A stretch of DNA of 27,095 nucleotides, taken from a bacterium (GTDB lineage: Bacteria; BMS3Abin14). The position numbers were made by a program, and so were the translations under genes. The first letter of the stretch is position 1. Each line of letters begins with the position of its first letter. This document shows positions 13,968 through 19,753 of this stretch, in pieces. The notes beneath the pieces are model-generated. The model saw nothing but the letters and a program-made list of their open reading frames with translations. It was not told the DNA's origin and ran no database searches. The DNA is taken from positions 1-27,095 of the forward strand of contig JARGFV010000027.1 of the NCBI GenBank assembly GCA_029210545.1. The letters run 5' to 3'.

Positions 13968-14203
13968 CTAGGAGTCTGTCGGAGAACCTACCTGTCTGGT
14001 AAGACAGGCAGGGCACAGACTCCTAGCTGGAGTTTGTCGGAACATATTTTTTGAGTCTTTTTTTATATAATACCTTGTGTTAACAATAACTTGCAATCTT
14101 CACCCGCAACTTTATCACCTGTTGATTCGAAGGCAAAAAGCATTAGAAAAGTCGTTCCGACAAACTTTTACGCAGCGTGTCAGGGTTTTCCGACACGCTG
14201 CCA
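13968..14203 (+). mobile_element. MITE-like element, hairpin A/B family, best-preserved copy
   Basis: Hairpin A (13968-14026, outer arms CTAGGAGTCTGT/ACAGACTCCTAG, inner arms CCTGTCT...AGACAGG) is followed after CTGGA by GTTTGTCGGAAC (14032-14043). Then come a 110-bp AT-rich non-coding body and the exact complement GTTCCGACAAAC (14154-14165), followed by hairpin B (GCAGCGTGTC 14172-14181 with GACACGCTGC 14192-14201). The whole is about 236 bp, has no ORF, and ends just before the terminator upstream of the response-regulator gene. Confidence 0.75.
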
Positions 14204-14242
14204 GGGCCGGGGATGAGATGAGAGTTTCTTTTCCCTGTGTCA

Positions 14243-14282
14243 GAGGCACCCCGGCTCGCGGGGCCGTGGGTGCCTCGTTTTT
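14243..14282 (+). terminator. Strong intrinsic terminator upstream of the response regulator
   Basis: GAGGCACCC and GGGTGCCTC form a 9-bp stem, extended inward by CGGC/GCCG, and GTTTTTG follows. It is the strongest terminator-like structure in the window. It lies 50 bp before the response-regulator start and after no plus-strand gene, so it either insulates the operon from the mobile elements or acts as an attenuator if the promoter is further upstream. Confidence 0.65.
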
Positions 14283-14292
14283 GTGATAAAGT

Positions 14293-14326
14293 TCGGAATG
14301 TGGAATATGGAATGTGGAATGAGGAA
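14293..14326. repeat. GGAATGTGGAATAT short-word repeat
   Basis: GGAATG, TGGAATAT, GGAATGTGGAAT and GAGGAAT follow one another directly in front of the response-regulator gene. GAGGAA at the end may double as its ribosome binding site. Confidence 0.55.
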
Positions 14327-14335
14327 TCAGCTGAG

Positions 14336-15010
14336 ATGAAACTTCTCATCATCGAAGATTACGAACCCCTCCGCGAGTCCCTGAAACAGGGTTTCGAGGA
14401 GAACGGATGCGCCGTTGACGCCACAGGGGACGGCGAGGAGGGCCTTTGGCTCGCCACAACGGGTCAATACGAAGTCATCGTCCTTGACCTCAGGCTTCCC
14501 GGCCTGGACGGGCTGGAGATCCTCAGAAGGCTCAGGGTGGCGAAAAATCCCGTCCACATCCTTATCCTGACCGCGAAAGACTCCCTCGACGACAGGGTGG
14601 CCGGCCTGGATCTTGGCGCCGACGATTACCTCGTCAAACCGTTCGAGTTTTCCGAACTTCTGGCAAGGGTAAGGGCACTCGTCAGGAGGAGTTACGGACA
14701 GAAGGCTCCCGTGATGCTGATCGGTGACCTGGAAGTGGACACCACGGCCCGGACCGTCAGGCGCGCAGGGCGGATTATCGACCTTACGGCGAGGGAATTC
14801 GCCATTATCGAGATCCTTGCCCGCAAGAGGGGAAAGGTCGTTTCGAGGGAATCCATCATGGAAGGTGTCTACGATTTTTCGGCTGAACTGGGTAGCAACG
14901 TCATCGATGTGTACATCGGGCGGCTGAGGCGAAAACTCGGCAAGACTGGTGAGACCGATCTTATCAGGACTGTGAGGGGCTTCGGCTATGTCATGGGAGA
15001 GGAGAGCTGA
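14336..15010 (+). CDS. OmpR/PhoB-family response regulator
   Basis: A 224-aa two-domain DNA-binding response regulator. The receiver domain (1-115) has the acidic pair E7-D8, phospho-acceptor D51 in IVLDLRLPG, T79 and K101 in DYLVKPF. The C-terminal winged helix (about 125-222) carries IDLTAREFAIIEILARKRGKVVSRESI and NVIDVYIGRLRRKL...IRTVRGFGYV, the OmpR/PhoB signature. ATG 14336 is used because the receiver begins MKLLIIED; the longer frame would translate the terminator. GAGGAA about 12 nt upstream is a modest ribosome binding site. The stop overlaps the kinase start (TGATG). The regulon is unknown; by similarity to QseB/CusR-like pairs, envelope or metal stress is possible. Confidence 0.9.
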   Translation: MKLLIIEDYEPLRESLKQGFEENGCAVDATGDGEEGLWLATTGQYEVIVLDLRLPGLDGLEILRRLRVAKNPVHILILTAKDSLDDRVAGLDLGADDYLVKPFEFSELLARVRALVRRSYGQKAPVMLIGDLEVDTTARTVRRAGRIIDLTAREFAIIEILARKRGKVVSRESIMEGVYDFSAELGSNVIDVYIGRLRRKLGKTGETDLIRTVRGFGYVMGEES

Positions 15011-16479
15011 TGAACTCCCTGAGAGGAACCCTGTTCAAGGGTGTAGTGCTCGGCACCGCCCTGGTTCTTTCAGCGGCCGGGCTGGCTTTGTATTTTTCCG
15101 TTCGAGCCCACGTTGTGGACGAGATGGATCGATCCCTGTCGGACAAGGCCAGGCTGCTGATCCAGTCGGTGGAGGAGAAAAATTACGGCCTGGAGGTGGA
15201 TCTTGAGGAGATGAGGGTCCGGGACATGGCCGAGTCCGACGCCCCGGAATACCTGCACGTCGGTTCCCTTGGCGGCAGGGTTATCTTCCGCACCGGGGGA
15301 CTCGAAGGTGTAGACATTCTCAGCCTGGTTGAACCGTCCCTGGTTGAGGAGCACAACTGGCACAGTCTTCCCGACGGCAGAAGGTTAAGATCCGTTCTTG
15401 TCGCCTTCGTTCCCCAACGTGACGAGGAGGATGAGAACCTGGTCCCGGATACGGATGACACCATCGTGGTCGATACGAAAGGTTCACCGGGAGAGATCGT
15501 TCTGTTCCAGCTGTTCAGGGACACGGCCGGCCTGGACCGCTTCCTGGCAAGCTTCCTGATCATGCTTCTGGGGACCGGTCTGGGGTCCCTTGGAATCCTG
15601 TCCTTCATGATCTGGACGGTCATCAGCAGGGGATCGGGACCGATCAACGACCTGGCAGCCAGGATCGGGGAGATCAGGGACGAGGACCTGGGCGTGAGGA
15701 TCGGCGAGAATACGGTGTTTAAAGAGCTGCGCCCGGTTGTCTCCAGGCTCAATCACCTCCTGGGCAGGCTGGAGAGCTCCTTTGCCAGGGAAAAAGGTTT
15801 TACAAGCGACGCGGCCCACGAACTGAGAACACCCCTCGCGGGACTGAAAACCACCATCGAGGTGGCCCTGGGAAGGGAGCGGGAAGGCACTGAATACAGA
15901 AAAGCCCTTCAAAAATCCCTCGAAATGGTGTTGCAGCTTGAGCATCTCGTCGCCGGCCTGCTTTCCCTTGCCAGGCTCGAGGCCGGTCAGGAGACCGGTA
16001 AACCGACCCGGGTCAGCGTGGACAGCTGTGTCCGGACAGTCTGGGAGGAGTATGGCCAGGCTGCCGTCGAGAAGGGTGTGAACGTCTCACTGGATCTTGG
16101 TAATGGTGGGGAGGGAGACAACGGTTTTACGGCTCTCATGGACCGGGAATTCTTTGTCCAGGTCCTCGAGGAGCTTTTTAAAAACGCCCTTTACTACGTG
16201 GATCCGGGCGGATCCATCCGGGTCCGTCTGGACACGAATGACCGCCCGGCCCGGCTCCAGATCCGGAACACCGGTAGCGCCGTCGATGGGGAGGACGCGG
16301 AAAAAGTGTTCGACCGGTTCTGGAGAGGGATTTCCACGCGGGAAGATACGGGCACCCGTTTCGGCCTTGGTCTCCCCATCGCCCGTATGGTCGTCCAGAC
16401 CATGGGGGGGGGAGTGGAGGTCGACACCGAATCGGGTGGAGAGTTCGTGGTGACGGTGGTTCTGCCGGAGGGGAATTAG
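15010..16479 (+). CDS. Sensor histidine kinase (HAMP, HisKA, HATPase)
   Basis: A 489-aa inner-membrane kinase. TM1 is at about 8-30 and TM2 at about 180-205; the 150-residue periplasmic sensor between them is acidic (PQRDEEDENLVPDTDD near 135-150). A HAMP domain (206-258) precedes the HisKA domain with H270 in SDAAHELRTPL. The catalytic domain has the N box N392 (EELFKNALYYV), the NTG motif near 420, the F box FDRFWRG and the G2 box FGLGLPIAR (451-459). The overall form is that of QseC/CusS-type kinases paired with OmpR regulators. It overlaps the regulator by 1 nt, so the two are translationally coupled. The stimulus is unknown; the acidic loop suggests cation or cationic peptide sensing, which is inference. 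Confidence 0.9.
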   Translation: MNSLRGTLFKGVVLGTALVLSAAGLALYFSVRAHVVDEMDRSLSDKARLLIQSVEEKNYGLEVDLEEMRVRDMAESDAPEYLHVGSLGGRVIFRTGGLEGVDILSLVEPSLVEEHNWHSLPDGRRLRSVLVAFVPQRDEEDENLVPDTDDTIVVDTKGSPGEIVLFQLFRDTAGLDRFLASFLIMLLGTGLGSLGILSFMIWTVISRGSGPINDLAARIGEIRDEDLGVRIGENTVFKELRPVVSRLNHLLGRLESSFAREKGFTSDAAHELRTPLAGLKTTIEVALGREREGTEYRKALQKSLEMVLQLEHLVAGLLSLARLEAGQETGKPTRVSVDSCVRTVWEEYGQAAVEKGVNVSLDLGNGGEGDNGFTALMDREFFVQVLEELFKNALYYVDPGGSIRVRLDTNDRPARLQIRNTGSAVDGEDAEKVFDRFWRGISTREDTGTRFGLGLPIARMVVQTMGGGVEVDTESGGEFVVTVVLPEGN

Positions 16480-16908
16480 CGGAGCGCAAAGGTCAGCTCC
16501 GCGCATGAGGGGGCGACACGGTGAGGGGGCGCGTGGGCGCGTGGGCGAGGGGGCGAATGAACCTGACGCGGGGACGCGGAGACACGGGGAGACCCCTGTG
16601 TCGGAGTATCGGGGTAACGGGGTAACGGTGATTCACCCCGCCCTAGCTTGCCACCCGTAGCCTTGGCGAATGGTGGTCATTCCGGAAATCACGTGTGCGT
16701 GATTATCCGGAATCCATTACAGGTGCTTGGGTGCAAAAAAACAACATCAAACTTTTTACACAGGAGGCTATTTGGCCTGCCTTTTTCATATCCAAGGTAT
16801 AAAGTCGCAAAATCCAAAGTGGTGCTTCAAAGCTCAAACCCTAATCTTCCTTTGACAACCATTCTCCATCCCCCTGATAATGCAGTATGAGGTGGATGGA
16901 GGTGCGTA
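16480..16908. other. Long spacer with G-rich short-word repeats and a hairpin
   Basis: No gene is supported in 429 bp. 16505-16560 repeats GGGGGCG and GTGGGCGCGTGGGCG; 16567-16630 continues with GACGCGGGGACGCGGAGAC and GGGGTAACGGGGTAACGG. ATTCCGGA (16679-16686) and TCCGGAAT (16706-16713) with inner ATCACG/CGTGAT form a clear hairpin that could be a terminator or operator. AAAGTCGCAAAATCC near 16801 is a half copy of a repeat also found at 18653 and 26977. The region should contain the promoter of the Cys-rich gene. Confidence 0.45.
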
Positions 16909-17136
16909 ATGAGTACCAACTACAGCCAGTCGGAGTTCAAGACCTTCGGAACGGTGGACCTGTGGTGTGACGAGTGCGGCGCCAGGATCGAAGGGGATCC
17001 GTACCAGACCAGTTTTTGCGGTATCTGTGTCTGCTTCGAGCCGGTGGACTTCTGCTTGAAAGGGTGCTGGGACGCGTCGGAGATGTACAACACCGACAAC
17101 TGGCCGCCTGCGCCCAAGGCACCCGAAGGGTGGTGA
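16909..17136 (+). CDS. Cys-rich miniprotein, probable zinc-binding
   Basis: A 75-aa protein with seven cysteines: C20-x2-C23, C37-x2-C40-x-C42, C49 and C53. The first two CxxC pairs (LWCDECG and FCGIC) have the spacing of a zinc ribbon; the remaining cysteines suggest a second site or a metal cluster. The C-terminus is Pro/Trp-rich. There is no signal peptide. GGAGGT is well placed before ATG 16909, supporting a real gene. It is isolated between two repeat-rich spacers, with no operon partner. No family is recognised; a regulatory or adaptor role would be typical of such proteins but is not shown. Confidence 0.7.
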   Translation: MSTNYSQSEFKTFGTVDLWCDECGARIEGDPYQTSFCGICVCFEPVDFCLKGCWDASEMYNTDNWPPAPKAPEGW

Positions 17137-17635
17137 TTCCCTCACTCAGACATCCAGTGAGGGAAGTGTCTAGTTTCTGGTGTCTAGTGTCTGGATGCTG
17201 GTGGGGCATGGAACGATATTACCAAGACCTGTGATACTGGAGATACGCTGAATGATGAAATAAAAAACAAGAGAATACAGAAATTGCTTGAATAGAAAGA
17301 TATCTAATTCACTCTCCCTGCGCTATTGCAGAAGACCCTGCGTTTTAACTAGACACTAGACTCTAGACACTGTTCTTCTTCCTGTTATAATCAAATGATT
17401 TGGAACCGTTGAGCGGAACTAACGGTTTAAATCAGTGGAAAGGAGAAGGTGGAAAGAGGAAAGTGAACGCGAAGTTCCTTTCTAATTTTACCTTTAACCT
17501 TTTCCCTGAACCGAAAGCCGGTGGTCGGCGGGTTCAAGATTGTATTACCTATGTCGAGGCTTTAATGATTTTTCGCACCCACGCACCCACGCACCCATGC
17601 ACCCACGCGAAGAATGGTGCCGCGAGGAGGCACAG
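17137..17635. other. Long spacer: short-word repeats and a possible decayed gene end
   Basis: TCTAGTTTCTGGTGTCTAG and its variants fill 17168-17195 and return as CTAGACACTAGACTCTAGAC at 17348-17367. AACCGTT/AACGGTT (17404-17410, 17420-17426) is a small hairpin. GGAAAGGAGAAGGTGGAAAG (17436-17455) and a CACCCACG run (17576-17606) follow. Between the first two repeat blocks, 17188-17295 is open for 35 codons up to TAG and looks protein-like (see the separate entry). Confidence 0.4.
17188..17295 (+). pseudogene. Possible 3' remnant of a lost gene
   Basis: Thirty-five codons with no start, reading CLDAGGAWNDITKTC and then DEIKNKRIQKLLE before TAG. The Cys-x2-AGG-x-W...C pattern is seen in small bacterial exported proteins. 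The DNA is AT-richer than the surrounding genes. Upstream of it the frame is closed by TAG inside the short-word repeat, as if that repeat had replaced the gene body. It could also be chance. Confidence 0.3.
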
Positions 17636-18127
17636 TTGAAAGTTCTCTGGGCCCCATGGCGCATGGAGTACATCCTCTCCGACAAGGAGGGCGGGTGCTT
17701 CATCTGCGACCTCGCCGGGGCCGAGCCCTCGGAGGACAACCTGCTGCTCTACCGCAGCGAACACGCCGTGGTCCTCATGAACAAGTTCCCCTACAACAAC
17801 GGGCACATCCTTGTGGCTCCCATAGCTCACACAGCCGACCTTTCGGAGTTGACCGAAGACGAGTACCGGGAGACCATGGAGCTGTTCCGGTTTGGCCTCA
17901 AGGCCCTCGAAAGGTGCATGGAGCCGGAAGGGTTCAATACCGGGTTGAACCTGGGAAAGACGGGAGGGGCCGGTCTGGAGGAACACGTGCATTTTCACAT
18001 CGTCCCCCGGTGGCACGGCGACACCAACTTCATGCCGGTGGTGGCCGATCACCGGGTGATCCCGGAGGCGATCAGGGAAACTTACAACGGTTTGAGACCG
18101 CTGTTTGATAATTACGAGAGACGGTGA
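17636..18127 (+). CDS. HIT-family nucleotide hydrolase/phosphorylase
   Basis: A 163-aa histidine-triad protein. The triad HVHFH is at residues 117-121 (EEHVHFHIVPRW), with H119 expected to be the nucleophile. LWAPWRMEYI and the CFIC pair (C21, C24) resemble the N-terminus of Rv2613c/Ap4A-phosphorylase-type HIT proteins, which cleave dinucleoside polyphosphates or AMP conjugates. NKFPYNNGHILVAP is the usual core strand. The TTG at 17636 is chosen as start: GAGGAGG is 5-11 nt upstream and the protein begins where relatives do; the longer frame runs into a CACCCACG repeat. It stands before the LapA gene, separated by a short-word spacer (18128-18180). Confidence 0.85.
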   Translation: MKVLWAPWRMEYILSDKEGGCFICDLAGAEPSEDNLLLYRSEHAVVLMNKFPYNNGHILVAPIAHTADLSELTEDEYRETMELFRFGLKALERCMEPEGFNTGLNLGKTGGAGLEEHVHFHIVPRWHGDTNFMPVVADHRVIPEAIRETYNGLRPLFDNYERR

Positions 18128-18182
18128 AAGGTTCACGGTTCACGATTCACCCTGAACCCTGGTCGCTGGACTCTGGACGACT
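18128..18182. repeat. GGTTCACGGTTCACG short-word spacer
   Basis: AGGTTCACGGTTCACGATTC, then CCTGAACCCTGG, then GCTGGACTCTGGACGACTAG: near-repeats with point changes filling the gap between the HIT and LapA genes. No ORF. Confidence 0.55.
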
Positions 18183-18200
18183 AGAACTGGAGAGTTCGTA

Positions 18201-18647
18201 ATGAAATACATCTATTCAGCATTAATTCTCCTCCTGGCCCTCTTCCTGGCTGCCTTTATCCAGCAGAACGGCCAGCCCATTTCCCTGAAATACTTCGCCT
18301 GGTCCACAATGGATCTGCCCTTGTCCCTCTACGTGATCCTGGCGTTTGCGGCAGGTTACCTCCTGGCCGTTATCGTGGGGTTCTCTTCGGGAATAAGGCA
18401 CAAGTTCCGTACAGCAGGCGCCGAAAGGGAGGTGCGGAAGCTCAAGTCCGAACTGGATGAAGTGCGCGGGAAGCAGCAAGGGCAGGCGGAACCTGTCTCC
18501 CAATTACAGACCACAGCCCGGCTCTCCCCGGATCCACCGCCTGTCCCGGAACCCTCCCCGGTCAAGGACGACGTGGAAAGGTCTGGAACTTCATCCTTAA
18601 AGGGCGTTTCCGCCGATGAACTCCGCCGGGCCCTGGAAGATGATTGA
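18201..18647 (+). CDS. LapA-domain (DUF1049) membrane protein
   Basis: A 148-aa inner-membrane protein. Two transmembrane segments (about 3-20 and 40-62) flank NGQPISLKYFAWSTMDLPLSL, the LapA/DUF1049 pattern. A coiled-coil helix (REVRKLKSELDEVRGKQQ, about 75-95) and a Pro/Ser-rich acidic tail extend into the cytoplasm. LapA partners LapB (YciM) in controlling LPS synthesis in enterobacteria; no lapB is visible here, though a TPR protein lies 250 bp downstream. GGAG precedes ATG 18201 by about 10 nt. The TGA lies at the edge of a repeat hairpin (18642 onward) that may act as a terminator. Confidence 0.8.
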   Translation: MKYIYSALILLLALFLAAFIQQNGQPISLKYFAWSTMDLPLSLYVILAFAAGYLLAVIVGFSSGIRHKFRTAGAEREVRKLKSELDEVRGKQQGQAEPVSQLQTTARLSPDPPPVPEPSPVKDDVERSGTSSLKGVSADELRRALEDD

Positions 18648-18683
18648 TGGACTCGCAAAATGTCCCGCCTGGACTTTTTACGA
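18642..18683. repeat. GATTGAT-TCGCAAAA hairpin repeat, copy 1
   Basis: Arm TCGCAAAATGTCC (18653-18665) pairs, with two mismatches, with GGACTTTTTACGA (18671-18683). The leading GATTGATGGAC matches GATTGATAGAG at 26966, where the same hairpin follows. It overlaps the LapA stop codon and may also help terminate transcription. Confidence 0.6.
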
Positions 18684-18766
18684 CCCGGTCAGGATTGATG
18701 GGGCCACGCACATGGCGTGGGGGCCTGAAATAGTCCACATTCCTGATTCTTCCTCCCCCTTGAGGG

Positions 18767-18864
18767 CCCCTCGACCTTGCTCGGGACGGTGAGCCTGCCC
18801 TTCGACTCACTTTCGTTTGCCCAGGGCCATGTGCCTGTCGCCTGTCCCGAGCCATGTCGAGGGG
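18767..18864. repeat. 21-bp inverted repeat element
   Basis: Positions 18767-18787 (CCCCTCGAC...CTCGGGAC) and 18844-18864 (GTCCCGAG...GTCGAGGGG) are complementary over 21 bp with two mismatches. The 56-bp middle contains TTCGACTCACTTTCG and CAGGGCCATGTGCCTGTC. It is non-coding and MITE-like, directly upstream of the TPR gene, so it may influence that operon's promoter or leader. Confidence 0.55.
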
Positions 18865-18901
18865 AATGGTCGAACCGCACGCCGGGGGGAGGGAGAATGA
18901 G

Positions 18902-19753
18902 GTGAAAACCTGCCATATTATGCCATCCCCAGCCCCGCAAAATGGCTCAAAGGGAATTTTTACGAAGTTATCAAGGCCGGTCGTAACTCTGACCCTTCTG
19001 GCGATCTGTTTTCTGCCCTTTTCCGTCCAGGCTGGACCGATGGAGGATCTTACCGTCGGTGAGGCCTTCTACATGGTCGGCAACCTTGCCGAAGCGTCCC
19101 TGAGGCTTTCCGGGGCCGTTAAAACCGGTGAACCGGCGCAGGTCACCCGGGCCCTGTACATTCTGGGAAGGATCAGCCTGCTCACCGGCGATTTCCGGCA
19201 GGCCAAGGAGTATTTTGAACGTTCCGCTGAGAGCACTGACCGGTCGGCAGACAGCTGGATGGCATTCGCGGGGATCGGCGACGCTCTTTATGCCGGGGGG
19301 ATCTACGAGGAAGCGATCAGGCGCTACCGGATCGCCCAGGGGAAAGCGGGAGGTGATGTGGAGAGGGCCATCATTGCCCTGAAAATGGCCCTCTGCGAGA
19401 ACGCCCTCGGCAAGGAAAAAGAGGGTCTTGCCCACCTGAGGGAAGCGTTGAAGCGTATCCCGGTCCTTTCAGGATGGGTCGGACGGGAAGAGGAATTTTA
19501 CCACTCCATGGCCATGGTCGGGATTGATGTACGTGAAGGGGAAAAGCAGGAGATCTACGTTCTCGCCGGGCCGGTCAGGGGCAATTTCAACTCGGACGAG
19601 GTGGTCGGTTCCGACGTCCCGGTCCGTGAAGTAAGAAAACAGGGGAAGACATACCTGGAATACGGGCCCCTCACAGATCAGGTGGAGGCGATGATCCTTT
19701 CCGAGGACATAAAAACCAGTCTCGGGGTTCCGGTAGAGGTGGTCACGCGGTGA
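18902..19753 (+). CDS. Exported TPR protein with SPOR-like C-terminus
   Basis: A 283-aa protein. The N-terminus carries a signal sequence (LSRPVVTLTLLAICFLPFSVQA). Residues about 50-200 are TPR-like helices (GNLAEASLRLSGAV, ALYILGRISLLTGDFRQAKEYFERSAE, AFAGIGDALYAGGIYEEAIRRYRIAQ). The last 65 residues, EIYVLAGPVRGNFNSDEV...TSLGVPVEVVTR, resemble a peptidoglycan-binding SPOR domain. GTG 18902 is used, with GGGAGGGAGAATGAG upstream; an ATG at 18854 lies within the repeat arm and is rejected. The stop overlaps mutS (GTGA). The combination of TPR and SPOR suggests a cell-envelope or division role, in line with the amidase two genes downstream. Confidence 0.75.
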   Translation: MKTCHIMPSPAPQNGSKGIFTKLSRPVVTLTLLAICFLPFSVQAGPMEDLTVGEAFYMVGNLAEASLRLSGAVKTGEPAQVTRALYILGRISLLTGDFRQAKEYFERSAESTDRSADSWMAFAGIGDALYAGGIYEEAIRRYRIAQGKAGGDVERAIIALKMALCENALGKEKEGLAHLREALKRIPVLSGWVGREEEFYHSMAMVGIDVREGEKQEIYVLAGPVRGNFNSDEVVGSDVPVREVRKQGKTYLEYGPLTDQVEAMILSEDIKTSLGVPVEVVTR

